Below, one piece after another: positions 1 to 9,012 of a stretch of DNA of 64,000 nucleotides. The notes under the pieces were generated by a model. The model had not been told where the DNA came from, made no database searches, and worked only from the letters and a program-made list of their open reading frames with translations. The DNA is taken from positions 1 through 64,000 of the forward strand of contig JAKPOP010000006.1 in the NCBI GenBank assembly GCA_029547805.1, read 5' to 3'. The translations under genes and the position numbers were made by a program. Positions within the stretch are counted from its first letter, which is position 1; each line of letters starts with the position of its first letter. This stretch comes from Deltaproteobacteria bacterium (GTDB lineage Bacteria > Myxococcota_A > UBA9042 > DTJE01).

Positions 1-298
1 GCAGCGGACCTTGCGGAGCGGAGCCGGCTACCCCGCCCTCGCCCGAATGCGAATATCTGCTACTCCCGCCCCATCCTCGGTGAATTCAGTCCTGGCGCGG
101 CCCGTCCCGGACGGATTCTCTGAAAGACCGGTCAGTCCTGCTGGCCCCGGATTCGCCTCCCCGGGCGGGGTTCGCCTTCGGGATCCGGGGACGGCCGGCG
201 GGTCGGCCCATCAAGGGCGCAGGGGCGATCTTTCAACGGCGGGTCTCCTGTGATAGCCTCGACACGGGTTCCGTCAGGTCGATGCCGGGGAGGGAGAG
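1..298. other. Upstream region with no convincing gene
   Basis: I see no convincing gene here. One short plus-strand reading frame (about 11-253) has a biased, low-complexity product rich in Pro, Gly and Arg and no family resemblance. The last 20 bases carry the purine-rich ribosome binding site GGGGAGGGAGAG just before the ATG at 299. The stretch is probably the 5' leader and promoter region of the lipoprotein gene, but no clean -35/-10 pair stands out. The left edge may cut a neighbouring gene that cannot be recognised from so little sequence. Confidence 0.5.
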
Positions 299-2776
299 AT
301 GGGACGTATCAACGGTCCTGCCGCGTGGATTCTGGTCGCGTTCTGGGCTGCAGGGACGGGCGCCTGCGGCGGGGGCAGCAGCCGGCCGGACTTCGGGGCT
401 GCCGATACCGAGGAGGAGACGGCGTCGGACCTGGGTTCCGACGAAGGCGGGGGACCGGGGGATGTCCTCGAGGCGACCGAGGCCGTCGAGGACCAGGGCA
501 CCGGGTCCGAGGTCATCGGCCCGGTCTCCTGCACCCGGGACGAGGACTGCAAGGACGCCCCGGTGGCGCTGGAGGAGTGCCAGAAGAAAGTCTGCCTGAA
601 GCCGCAGAACATCTGTGGATGGGGCTGGCAGGGGAACTGCTGCCGGGCAGAGACCTTCCTCCAGGAGGGGTTCGAGGGGAACCTCCAGGACTGGACCATC
701 GACGACCCGAGGCCTGACGACGAGGTGACCTGGGTGGTCACGGATCACCGAAAGGCCCTCGGGGGCAAGAGCCTCTACGTGGGAAATCCTCGGTGCCGGG
801 TCTATGACAACGCCCAGCGCGATGCAGAATGCCAGAAGGTCGGCAGCGGCATCGGGACCTCCACCGCGGTTCGCCTGTCGATCCAGTCTCGGGCCTTCCT
901 GATCCCTCCGCTGGACACGACCCGGAGCACGTGGTTCCTGTCGGTCCGGGTCTTCCAGCGCCTGGAGCCGGCGGTGGGCGAGCGGTTGCCCGACGGGATC
1001 CGGGTGCTGGTGATCGAGAATCCGGCCGAAGCACCCATCGAGCACGAGATCTTCACCTCGGACGGGGTTCCCGCCGACGCGGAAAACGACTTCCAACTGG
1101 TCACCGCCAGCCTCCGGGAATTCGCCGGCAAGGAGATCGCGATTCGGTTCCTGTTCGAGACGGCCGACGCCCAGGACAACGACTTCGAGGGCGTCTACCT
1201 GGACGACCTCCGGGTGGAGTCCCGATGCGATGCCGATTGCACGCCCGGGACGACCTGTGCGACCGACGACGACACGTGCAGCGACGATCGCTGCCAGCCC
1301 ATGGTGAACACCGAGTCCCAGGGCGTCTGCTCCCACCCCGCGATCCCCTGGTGCCTGGACCCCCAGTGCACCCCCGAGACGGTCGCCTCCGACTGTCCCC
1401 CGCCGGGGGCCTGCCAGAAGGCGGTCTGCGTCGACTGGCGGTGCGGCGTCGAGGACCTGCCCCCGGACCAGTGCTGCGACACCGTGACGATCCTCCAGGC
1501 GGCATTCGATGGGGGACTCGACGGGTTCCAGGTGTGGGCCTATCAGGACAACCAGCGGGTGCGGTGGCAGCCCTCGACGGCGCGGTCCACCTCCGGGACG
1601 GGGTCGCTCTACTACGGGAATCTGGCCTCCCGGACCTACGACAACGCCGGAGGACTCACCTTCGGCGAGGCCACCTCGCCCCGGTTCCAGGTCCCGGCCG
1701 AGGGCTACACGTTCCTGTCCTTCCAACTGTTCCTGAAGACCGAATGGGACGATGCCTCGGGGGATTACTACAACCCCCTGGGGCGGGACTTCTTCGAGAC
1801 TCAGGTGGTGACCGACGGCGCCGCGCCCGGGGAGGAGGTGGTCCAGGACGTCTGGACCTCCCACATCGTTCGGGGAACGACCCGGGAGGCCTTCCAGCCG
1901 GTGGGGGTGGACCTGACTCCCTTTGCAGGGAAGAGCGTCTCGATCCGGTTCCGGTTCGACACCGGGGACGTCGAGCGGAACGCCTACGAGGGCGTCTACA
2001 TCGACGACGTGCGGGTCACCCGGAACGGTTGCCGGCGCCAGAACTGTGCCAGTGCCGCGGACTGCTTCGTGGACGGGGTCTGTCGGAGCGGCCGTTGCGA
2101 TGCCGGAGTCTGCCAGGTGAACCGGATCGGCCCCGAGGGGTGCTGCGCGGTCCAGACCGAGTGCGATGACCAGGACGCCTGCACCCTCGACGGATGCCTG
2201 GGGCAGACGTGTCGCCATGACGTCTTCGAGTCCCCCTCCTGCTGCGTCCCGGCGGAGGCGGCCCGGTTCACCTTCGAGGACCCGGACGCCCTGGCGAACT
2301 TCCTGGTGACCGACGACTCGGTGCCCGGCGTCGGCGGTTCCGTGGTCCGCTGGGGGAGGTCCACCCAGAAGGCCGCCACCGGGGAGGCCTCCCTCCGCTA
2401 CGGCAACGATGTCGCGAACAACTACGACAACTTCGGCATTGCCCGGGGGCGGATCCTGACGCCTCCGATCGCCGTTCCTCCGGCGGGCGTGGTGCGCCTG
2501 TCCTTCACCCTCTTCCTGGACATCGAGGAAAGTGCGGATCTGGACCGGTTCTGGGTCGAGGTAGTGGACGGGGACACGGTGACCGAGGTCTTCCAGAAGG
2601 GCGAGATCTCCGGCGGGAACTACGACCAGTGGTACGCGGTCCCGCCCATCGACCTGGCCCGGTGGCGCGGTCGGACCGTGCGGATCCAGTTCCAGTTCGA
2701 CTCGGTGGACGCCCAGGAGAATCGGGGACAGGGGGTCTTCGTGGATGACGTGGTGGTGGCCAAGGTCTGTCCTTGA
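299..2776 (+). CDS. Cysteine-rich lipoprotein with three repeated beta-sandwich-like modules
   Basis: Predicted lipoprotein of 825 residues. The hydrophobic N-terminus ends in GTGAC, giving lipid-modified Cys23, followed by an acidic linker to about residue 75. Three similar modules lie at about 115-306, 392-576 and 647-825. Each opens with a CC pair, has a phrase like 'SLYYGN...YDN' (a sugar- or protein-binding jelly-roll look) and closes with a strand like 'IRFRFDT.D...N..EGVYIDDVRV'. Cys-rich spacers with DxDxC-type patterns separate the modules. This layout recalls MAM/concanavalin-like binding modules in myxobacterial surface proteins, but I cannot name a family. The ATG at 299 has a strong upstream GGGGAGGGAG. 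It is followed by another lipoprotein on the same strand. Function unknown; adhesion or ligand binding at the envelope is inference. Confidence 0.8.
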   Translation: MGRINGPAAWILVAFWAAGTGACGGGSSRPDFGAADTEEETASDLGSDEGGGPGDVLEATEAVEDQGTGSEVIGPVSCTRDEDCKDAPVALEECQKKVCLKPQNICGWGWQGNCCRAETFLQEGFEGNLQDWTIDDPRPDDEVTWVVTDHRKALGGKSLYVGNPRCRVYDNAQRDAECQKVGSGIGTSTAVRLSIQSRAFLIPPLDTTRSTWFLSVRVFQRLEPAVGERLPDGIRVLVIENPAEAPIEHEIFTSDGVPADAENDFQLVTASLREFAGKEIAIRFLFETADAQDNDFEGVYLDDLRVESRCDADCTPGTTCATDDDTCSDDRCQPMVNTESQGVCSHPAIPWCLDPQCTPETVASDCPPPGACQKAVCVDWRCGVEDLPPDQCCDTVTILQAAFDGGLDGFQVWAYQDNQRVRWQPSTARSTSGTGSLYYGNLASRTYDNAGGLTFGEATSPRFQVPAEGYTFLSFQLFLKTEWDDASGDYYNPLGRDFFETQVVTDGAAPGEEVVQDVWTSHIVRGTTREAFQPVGVDLTPFAGKSVSIRFRFDTGDVERNAYEGVYIDDVRVTRNGCRRQNCASAADCFVDGVCRSGRCDAGVCQVNRIGPEGCCAVQTECDDQDACTLDGCLGQTCRHDVFESPSCCVPAEAARFTFEDPDALANFLVTDDSVPGVGGSVVRWGRSTQKAATGEASLRYGNDVANNYDNFGIARGRILTPPIAVPPAGVVRLSFTLFLDIEESADLDRFWVEVVDGDTVTEVFQKGEISGGNYDQWYAVPPIDLARWRGRTVRIQFQFDSVDAQENRGQGVFVDDVVVAKVCP

Positions 2777-2823
2777 CCCTCGTTCCGCCGACGGCAGGTG
2801 TGGACATCGACATCAACAGGCGA

Positions 2824-2838
2824 ACCACCCCGGGTGGT
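2824..2838. other. Short inverted repeat upstream of the Kelch-like lipoprotein promoter
   Basis: ACCACC and GGTGGT form a perfect 6-bp inverted repeat around a 3-base loop. It lies 48 bases after the first lipoprotein stop and 18 bases before a -35 element. No T-run follows, so it is a poor intrinsic terminator; it could be an operator or chance. Confidence 0.2.
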
Positions 2839-2856
2839 GACCAAGGGTGGGCCGGA

Positions 2857-2886
2857 TTGACTTGGAATGGCGTCCCGACTTATGCT
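2857..2886 (+). promoter_or_regulatory. Candidate sigma70-type promoter for the Kelch-like lipoprotein
   Basis: TTGACT at 2857-2862 and TATGCT at 2881-2886 are separated by 18 bases, in an AT-richer patch of the 169-base gap. The -10 ends 59 bases before the ATG at 2946. Read by eye. Confidence 0.45.
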
Positions 2887-2945
2887 GCTTCCGCCGTGCT
2901 GCGGTTGCTTTCTGCCATGAGGCTCTACCGGGGGGACCAGCAGAG

Positions 2946-4622
2946 ATGACCCGAAGAATGCGCTGTGTGTCCTGGATCGTGGTGGGTGGCCTGTGGGCCT
3001 GCCTGCCTCCCGACGAGGAGGGGGAGGGCGCCGTGGGTGTCAGTGCCTCCATGCTGGTCAGCACCTGCCAGCCGGGTGCCCTGCCGGAAGGGGAGGTGAA
3101 CCGGGTGACCGTGGAGGTCACCGGAAGGGATCGGAACACCGGACAATCGGTGCTGCTGGCCTCCGGCGAGGCAGCGGTCCCCGGGGATGGGGTTGCCCTG
3201 GGGTCGGTGCCCGCCGGGAGCGGCCGGGTCGTCACCGTGCTGGGCTACCGCCAGGGGCAGGACACCCCCGCGTGGTATGGACGGAAGCGGGAGGTGGCCA
3301 TCGCCCAGGACCGGACCACGGAACTCCAGATGGTGCTCTCCCGGTTCGGGGCCTCGACCTGCGTGGGGGTGCCCGCCGGCTTCTCCCCGATGATGTTCCC
3401 GGCGTCCGTCGTCCTGGGGGACGGGCGCGTCCTGGTCACCGGTGGCTTCACCACCGTCGAGGACCAGGGCGGCGGCAGCCTGCGCCTGACCGGCCCCAGC
3501 GATCGGGCCTACCTCTATGACCCCTTCCAGGGCACCTTCACCGAGATTGCCTCCCGGATGAATGCTCCCCGGGCGGGCCACGTGATGGTGCAGCTGCCCC
3601 TGGCCCAGGGGGATCGGGTGCTGATCTTCGGGGGGCTCACGAAGGCCTCCTGGAAGGCGGGGACCACCTTTCCCCTGTCCTTCGACACGGCCGATGCCCT
3701 GGACTCCTACGAGGTCTTCGATGTCGCGGCGGGAACCTTCGTGACCGGCGGCGAGCGGATGTCCAGCCCACGGGCCTTTCCCGAGGCGGGGCGGCTCTAC
3801 GACAACAGCGTGCTGATCGTCGGCGGCGGACGGTGGCCTGTTGATGACGCCCGCTACCTGGTTGCGGATCTCTGGGCTCCCTACGGCGGAGCCGACGGCC
3901 AGGGGGGACTGCTGGCGCTGGAGAACGGTCTTCGGACCAATCGCCAGCACAACGGCGGCACGATGGTGAAGATCGAGGACACGAGCCAGGGGCTGTCCCG
4001 CTACCTGGTGCTGGGCGGGACCACCTTCGACGAGGCGGTGCTGGAGGTGTTCACCCAGTCCTCGCGGCAGCAGGACGGGGCCAGTGGGGCCTTCCGAAGC
4101 CGGGCGGTGGCCAATCTGCCCCGGCTCTTCTTCCCGGGAGTCGCCCCGATTCGGGAGGACGCCCAGGGCAACAAGCGGTTCCTGGTGGCCGGCGGAGCCG
4201 TCTGGAATGGCAGCACGCTGCTGCCGCCCGGGGACCAGGCCTGGCTCCTGACCATCGACGGGACCGGCAAGGGAACGGTCGAGACGCTGAACGGCCAGCC
4301 CTGCGCGGCGCGCTGGCTCCACGGGGTCCTGGCGTCGAAGGACGGCGACCTGGCGTGGCTCATCGGCGGTGTTCGGGACTTCGGAGGCGGGCTGGCAGAT
4401 GGGGCCTGCCACCTGGATCTGGCGGCGAAGCGCCTCGTGGCGGCCGATGCCTCCACGGGTCTCCTGGCCGGGCGGTTCGGGGCGGCCCTGGAGGTGCTTC
4501 CCGACGACACGCTGTGGGTGGCGGGGGGCGTCGGCGAGGCGGCGGAACTGGACCCGGCCTCCGCGGGGAAGGTCGAGGTCTACACGCCGGCCGCGTTGAA
4601 GACCAGCCTGGTCGAGATGTGA
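2946..4622 (+). CDS. Kelch/galactose-oxidase-like beta-propeller lipoprotein
   Basis: Predicted lipoprotein of 558 residues; the signal ends at GGLWAC so Cys19 is the lipid anchor. The body carries Kelch-type blades: repeated segments that end in 'VLVTGGF', 'VLIFGGL' and 'VLIVGGG', preceded by phrases such as 'MNAPRAGHVMV' and 'MSSPRAF'. This is typical of the propeller lipoproteins common in Myxococcota. No catalytic copper site of true galactose oxidase is evident, so a binding role at the envelope is more likely than catalysis. The ATG at 2946 is chosen because it starts a proper lipoprotein signal; the same frame opens 99 bases earlier at 2847 but adds an unlikely Cys-containing leader. 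The next gene starts 13 bases after the stop. Confidence 0.8.
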   Translation: MTRRMRCVSWIVVGGLWACLPPDEEGEGAVGVSASMLVSTCQPGALPEGEVNRVTVEVTGRDRNTGQSVLLASGEAAVPGDGVALGSVPAGSGRVVTVLGYRQGQDTPAWYGRKREVAIAQDRTTELQMVLSRFGASTCVGVPAGFSPMMFPASVVLGDGRVLVTGGFTTVEDQGGGSLRLTGPSDRAYLYDPFQGTFTEIASRMNAPRAGHVMVQLPLAQGDRVLIFGGLTKASWKAGTTFPLSFDTADALDSYEVFDVAAGTFVTGGERMSSPRAFPEAGRLYDNSVLIVGGGRWPVDDARYLVADLWAPYGGADGQGGLLALENGLRTNRQHNGGTMVKIEDTSQGLSRYLVLGGTTFDEAVLEVFTQSSRQQDGASGAFRSRAVANLPRLFFPGVAPIREDAQGNKRFLVAGGAVWNGSTLLPPGDQAWLLTIDGTGKGTVETLNGQPCAARWLHGVLASKDGDLAWLIGGVRDFGGGLADGACHLDLAAKRLVAADASTGLLAGRFGAALEVLPDDTLWVAGGVGEAAELDPASAGKVEVYTPAALKTSLVEM

Positions 4623-4635
4623 GGGAGGAAGGACG

Positions 4636-6069
4636 ATGAAGGAACGTCAGGAACGCGATTTTCGGGTCCTTCGTTCCCTTCGCCGGGGGAGAGGGGGGCC
4701 AGCGCTGGTGGGGGTCCTGTCCCTGGTGGTTCTCCAGGTCGGACCGGGCCCCTTCCTGGTTCCGGAGGCCCGGGCACAGGCGGCCTCCCAGGGGGACGTC
4801 CGGCGCCTCATGGTGCGGGTGGTGCCCAAGGACGCGCGGAAGGACGCGACCGCCGCCCTGGTCTTCCGCGGGTTGATCCGCCGGGCGGCCGATCGCCTGG
4901 GCGCCTCGGGGCTGCGTCGCGCATCGGGGGTCGAAAACCGGTTCGATCGGGAGTTGGAGACGGTCCAGAACCGGGTCGAGGCAGGCTACCAGGCCCTCAT
5001 GGGTCAGCGGTGGGCGGAGGCCCTGGAGGCCTACCGGGCAGCCGAGACCGCGCTGCAGCCGGCCCTGGCCATCGCCAGCCGGAACCTCGTGGCGCGGGTC
5101 TACAAGGGCCTGGGAATCTCCCTGCTCCAGGCCCAGAAGCAGCTCCAGGCCAAGGACGCCATCAAGCGATCCCTGGTCGTCTATCCGGGGCAGCAGGCCT
5201 CGGAATACGCGGTGACCCTGGAGGCCCGGAACTTCTTCCGTCAGGTCCAGCAGGAGATCGAGGAGGCCCCCGAGACCGCCGTCGAGGTGCTGGCGGAAAA
5301 GGATGCGGAGGTCTACCTGGATGGGGAGTTCAAGGGCTTCGCCCCGATCAAGATCGGGGGGGTGAAGCCAGGGGATCACTGGGTCACCGTGATGGCCGAC
5401 GGGTTCCAGCCCTGGTCCCAGTTCGTCGTGGTGCGGGGAGTCGTGGAGCAGCAGGTCGAGGTGACCCTGAAGGCCGCCCCGGAGAGGGGTCGGCAGGAGG
5501 AGGCCCTGCGGGGAATCCTGCGGTCCCTGGAAAAGGCCCTGCCCGAGGCCGAGGCCCGGGCCCTGGCCGAATCCTCCGGGGCCACGGACCTGCTGGTGAT
5601 CCGGGTCTCCCAGGAACGAAACGGCTTCGCGGTCCGGGGCCTCTTCGCGTCCGGAACCCGGGTGCAGCCGGTCCAGTTGGACCTGGCCCGGGATGGCAAC
5701 CTCGTGGTGGCCCTCCAGGACCTCCTGGTGGACCTCACCGGCGTGGCGGCGCGATCCGAGAGCACGATGGTGGCCCTGGAGGCCCCGCCGGTGGCGCTGC
5801 CCGAGGCGGCCCAGGGCGGCGGCGGGGGTACTCCGACGATCCAGGGCGGCGAGGACCTCATCGTGGACCCGAACTCGCCGATCTTCAAGGACACCTCCCA
5901 GAAGCCCAAGAAGTCCAACCTGGTCCGCCAGTGGTGGTTCTGGACGGCCCTGGTCGTGGGCGTTGGCGCGGTCGCCGGACTGACCTACTGGGGGGTCACC
6001 GCCGGCGGATCGGAAGGCGGTGGCGGCCCCACGGGGGACCTCCAGGTGAACCTGCACGGGATCCGCTGA
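4636..6069 (+). CDS. Exported TPR-PEGA domain protein with C-terminal membrane anchor
   Basis: Protein of 477 residues. A long basic N-region and hydrophobic stretch end at about 'EARAQA' (near residue 48), a plausible signal peptide. Residues about 110-200 hold TPR-like helices ('WAEALEAYRAAETALQP'). Residues about 215-280 are a PEGA module ('DAEVYLDGEFKGFAPI ... VTVMADGFQPW'), a small beta domain common in surface and periplasmic proteins of this group. A single hydrophobic segment lies near residues 436-458, followed by a Gly-rich tail. The gene sits 13 bases after the Kelch lipoprotein and 31 bases before a Ser/Thr kinase gene. The set may be one operon. A role in sensing or cell-envelope assembly is inference. 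Confidence 0.75.
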   Translation: MKERQERDFRVLRSLRRGRGGPALVGVLSLVVLQVGPGPFLVPEARAQAASQGDVRRLMVRVVPKDARKDATAALVFRGLIRRAADRLGASGLRRASGVENRFDRELETVQNRVEAGYQALMGQRWAEALEAYRAAETALQPALAIASRNLVARVYKGLGISLLQAQKQLQAKDAIKRSLVVYPGQQASEYAVTLEARNFFRQVQQEIEEAPETAVEVLAEKDAEVYLDGEFKGFAPIKIGGVKPGDHWVTVMADGFQPWSQFVVVRGVVEQQVEVTLKAAPERGRQEEALRGILRSLEKALPEAEARALAESSGATDLLVIRVSQERNGFAVRGLFASGTRVQPVQLDLARDGNLVVALQDLLVDLTGVAARSESTMVALEAPPVALPEAAQGGGGGTPTIQGGEDLIVDPNSPIFKDTSQKPKKSNLVRQWWFWTALVVGVGAVAGLTYWGVTAGGSEGGGGPTGDLQVNLHGIR

Positions 6070-6100
6070 GGTCCCGTGGACAAGTGACGGGGATAGGCAC

Positions 6101-8260
6101 TTGAACGATTCCGCAAAGGGAACCTCCCCGAGCTCGCAGGCGCGACCACGATACTTCGGGAAGTACCTGCTGCTGGAGAAGATCGGCTCCGGCGGGATGG
6201 CAGAGATCTTCAAGGCCGTTCTTCGGGGGGCTCAGGACGTCCAGAAGGTCGTCGTGATCAAGCGGATCCTGATGGGGTACTCCCGGGATCCCTCCTTCGT
6301 GAAGATGTTCGTGGAGGAGGCTCGGATCACCGCCCCGCTCCAGCACTCCAACATCGTCACGATCTACGAGTTCGACGAGGTGGACGGGCAGTACTACCTC
6401 GCGATGGAACTGGTGAACGGGAAGGACCTCCAGCGGATCATGGCCCGGGTGAACAAGATGGGCCGGGCCTTCGCGCCGGAACTGGCGGTCCATGTGACAT
6501 CCGAGGTCTGCAAGGCCCTCTGGTATGCCTACAACGCCCGGGACGTCCACGGGAATCCGCTGCGGATCATCCACCGGGACGTGTCGCCCAGCAACATCCT
6601 GATCTCCTATGACGGGGAGGTGAAGGTCTCGGACTTCGGCGTGGCCAAGGCGGCCACCAGTGGCGGAGGCGACGGGCCGGGCCAGGGACTGCTGAAAGGG
6701 AAGCTGGGCTACATGTCCCCGGAGCAGGTGGCAGGTCTGGACCTGGACCACCGGTCCGACCTCTTCAGCCTGGGGATCATCCTCTTCGAGTGCCTGACGC
6801 TGAAGCGGCTCTTCCTGGGGCGGAGCGACCTCCAGACCCTGATCAACGTCCGGGATGCGGACGTGGAGAAGCGCCTGGCACGGCACCCGGAGATCGACCC
6901 GGCCCTGGCGGACATCCTCCGAAAGGCCCTGGCGAAGGACCGGGACCGCAGGTATCGCAACGCCCTGGACTTCCAGAAGGACCTGGACGACTGGCTCTTT
7001 TCGCGGGGGCACCGCGTCGGGAGCGCCCAGGTCGGCCTCTTCCTCCGGGACCTCTTCCCGGAGGAGGCCGAGCAGGACCTGCTGCCCCTGGATGTGGAAG
7101 AGAGCACCGGGCTCCGGTCCGGACGGGCCCTCTCGGAGGTCGGGGATGGCAAGGAGGGGGTCGGTCGTCCCGCCGCCTCGGGGCCGGTGCCGGTGGTCCC
7201 GGAGCCTCGGCGGTCGACGGGTCCCGTGCCGCTCCCATCGACCCAGGAGGTCTCGGGGCCCCTGGACATGCCTGCCCCTGCCACGCGCAATACGCGCCTG
7301 GATCCCCAGAACGCCACCTTCCGGATCCGGGATGCCGAGGGGAACATCTTCGGTCCCATCTCCTTTGCCAACATGCTGAGCCTCCTCGAAAGCCGATCGA
7401 TCACCGAGGAGGAGTACGCCTCGATGAACGAGGGGGAGTGGGTCCGGGTGGGCGACATCGCGGCGGTCCGGGGGGAGGTGCAGCGGAAGAGCCGGGAGGC
7501 CTCGCGCCGTACGCTGATGTTCGAGGGAACCGTGGAACCCCGGGGCCTGGTGGGCCTGGCGTTCCGCGTCTGCGGCCAGCAGCGGCTGACCGGGATGCTG
7601 ATGCTGAAGCAGGGACCGAACCAGAAGGAGGTCTACGTCGTCGACGGGCGGCCGAAGTTCATCTACTCGAACCTGAAGTCGGAATTGCTCGGGGAGTACC
7701 TGGTTCGGAACCGGACCGCAAGTCGGGAAGCCCTGGAAAAGGCCCTGGCCCTGTCGGGAAAGGGGGCCGTCCGGCTGGGCGATGCCCTGGTCGCCCAGGG
7801 GATGGTCGGGGCCCATGAACTGGCCCAGGTGCTCCAGGTGCAGTTCCGGGAGCGATTCCTGCAGATCTTCGGATGGACCGGCGGGTGGTATGGCTTCTAC
7901 GAAAACACCCCCCTGCCGCAGGGCGTGGTCCCGATGGACCTTCCGCCCATCGAGATGATCACCGAGGCGGTGCGGCGGAACTTCGACCTCTCCCTGCTCC
8001 GTTCCTATCTCCGGGACTCGGAGTCGAGGCGGCTGGCCCCCAGCGAGGGGAGCCGGATCGACCTCCAGGACCTCAAGTTCCAGCCACGGGAGATGCGCCT
8101 TGTCCACCTGCTGGACCAGCAACCCACCATCGAGGCCCTCAAGAAGGCCCTTCCCGCGACGCCCGAGCAGCAGACCCTGATCTACCGGGTCGTCTTCCTG
8201 CTGGTGGAATCGGGGATCTACCGATTCCGGGGCACCGCTACGATGCCTCCGATCCGGTAG
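6101..8260 (+). CDS. Ser/Thr protein kinase with GYF_2-like and DUF4388 domains
   Basis: Protein of 719 residues. The kinase domain (about 20-295) has the Gly-rich loop GSGGMAEI, catalytic Lys54 ('VVIKR'), HRD at 158-160 within 'HRDVSPSN' (the variant usual in myxobacterial kinases) and DFG at 178-180. So it should be active. A Pro/Ser-rich linker follows, then about 406-455 a GYF_2-like module ('GNIFGPISFANML'), then a DUF4388 (PATAN) domain at about 470-620, and a C-terminal winged-helix-like segment near 655-715. No membrane segment is visible, so it is probably cytoplasmic. TTG at 6101 is the only plausible start; GGATAGG lies just upstream. DUF4388 proteins are known to work with kinases and gliding or signalling proteins in this phylum. 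Partners here are unknown. Confidence 0.85.
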   Translation: MNDSAKGTSPSSQARPRYFGKYLLLEKIGSGGMAEIFKAVLRGAQDVQKVVVIKRILMGYSRDPSFVKMFVEEARITAPLQHSNIVTIYEFDEVDGQYYLAMELVNGKDLQRIMARVNKMGRAFAPELAVHVTSEVCKALWYAYNARDVHGNPLRIIHRDVSPSNILISYDGEVKVSDFGVAKAATSGGGDGPGQGLLKGKLGYMSPEQVAGLDLDHRSDLFSLGIILFECLTLKRLFLGRSDLQTLINVRDADVEKRLARHPEIDPALADILRKALAKDRDRRYRNALDFQKDLDDWLFSRGHRVGSAQVGLFLRDLFPEEAEQDLLPLDVEESTGLRSGRALSEVGDGKEGVGRPAASGPVPVVPEPRRSTGPVPLPSTQEVSGPLDMPAPATRNTRLDPQNATFRIRDAEGNIFGPISFANMLSLLESRSITEEEYASMNEGEWVRVGDIAAVRGEVQRKSREASRRTLMFEGTVEPRGLVGLAFRVCGQQRLTGMLMLKQGPNQKEVYVVDGRPKFIYSNLKSELLGEYLVRNRTASREALEKALALSGKGAVRLGDALVAQGMVGAHELAQVLQVQFRERFLQIFGWTGGWYGFYENTPLPQGVVPMDLPPIEMITEAVRRNFDLSLLRSYLRDSESRRLAPSEGSRIDLQDLKFQPREMRLVHLLDQQPTIEALKKALPATPEQQTLIYRVVFLLVESGIYRFRGTATMPPIR

Positions 8261-8266
8261 CCCTGG

Positions 8267-8986
8267 TCAGGACAGCTCCACGTATCGGCACCGCACCAGG
8301 TGGGAGATCATCGCCAGGGTCACCAGGGGAGGCTGCTCCAGCAGCCGCGTGAGGTCCTCGATTCGCCGGTTGCCGTCGCAGACCTTCAAGAGGCGGTCCA
8401 TCTCCTCCGGGTGGTCGGTGGGGATCCGAATCCAGTGCTCCTGGGGGAGGCGGAAGACCTTCCGCTGGAGCGACCCGAGGCTCTCCTGGTAGGTCTGGAG
8501 CAGGAGGGCCTCGTTCTTCTGGAAGAAGAGCAACAGTTCCTCGGCCTTCGGGGCCAGCATCGTGAGTCGTTCCAGCGAGGTCATGGCCCCGGACTGGTCT
8601 CCCAGGTCGAAGAGGTTCACCACGTCGTGGTAGAGGGCCTTCTCCCGAGCCCCCCACCGCAGGATCTGGCGGGTGGGAACGGTGCTCGCGGGCTGGGAGG
8701 CCGTCAGCAAGGTCTCACGGGCATGGGGAGACTCCGCCGCGGTGGGGGCCTCGGCAGGCCCCTTCCCGGCCTCCTGGAGGCTCTTGACCCGGAGTCGGAG
8801 AGACCGGAGGCACTGGTCCAGTGCCTCTGCCAGGGGATCCCGTGCGGGGTCGAAGGATCCCACGGCGGCCAGCACTGCCTCGCGGCGCGCTCGCAGCGTT
8901 TCCGGGTCCTCGGGCAGGTCCCGGATCAGGACCTCCAACACCTCCTTCGTCCGGGGACCGGGACCCATCGGCACGGTCTTCTGCAT
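8267..8986 (-). CDS. Hypothetical protein with winged-helix-like C-terminus
   Basis: Protein of 239 residues with no clear family. The N-terminal 110 residues are charged and probably helical. The middle ('YHDVVNLFDLGDQSGAMTS') looks TPR- or helix-like. The last 50 residues ('LKVCDGNRRIEDLTRLLEQ ... LVRCRYVELS') have the 'DGxxT/R-x-x-L ... L-x-x-x-x-Y-V-E-L' shape found at the C-terminus of DUF4388 proteins, including the convergent kinase that ends 6 bases away. It is the last gene of a long minus-strand run, 26 bases after the HD-GYP gene. A link to DUF4388/kinase signalling is inference from shape and position. Confidence 0.65.
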   Translation of the reverse strand: MQKTVPMGPGPRTKEVLEVLIRDLPEDPETLRARREAVLAAVGSFDPARDPLAEALDQCLRSLRLRVKSLQEAGKGPAEAPTAAESPHARETLLTASQPASTVPTRQILRWGAREKALYHDVVNLFDLGDQSGAMTSLERLTMLAPKAEELLLFFQKNEALLLQTYQESLGSLQRKVFRLPQEHWIRIPTDHPEEMDRLLKVCDGNRRIEDLTRLLEQPPLVTLAMISHLVRCRYVELS

Positions 8987-9012
8987 GGGCCAATCCTATC
9001 ACGGACCAACGG

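Noticed and set aside
11-253. Possible 80-codon gene at the left edge
   Set aside because: No ribosome binding site, low-complexity product and no family match; likely leader or noncoding sequence.
233-2218. Long minus-strand reading frame opposite the first lipoprotein
   Set aside because: It lies opposite a gene with a signal peptide, repeated modules and a strong ribosome binding site. The translation has no family features and is low-complexity, as expected for the antisense of GC-rich code.
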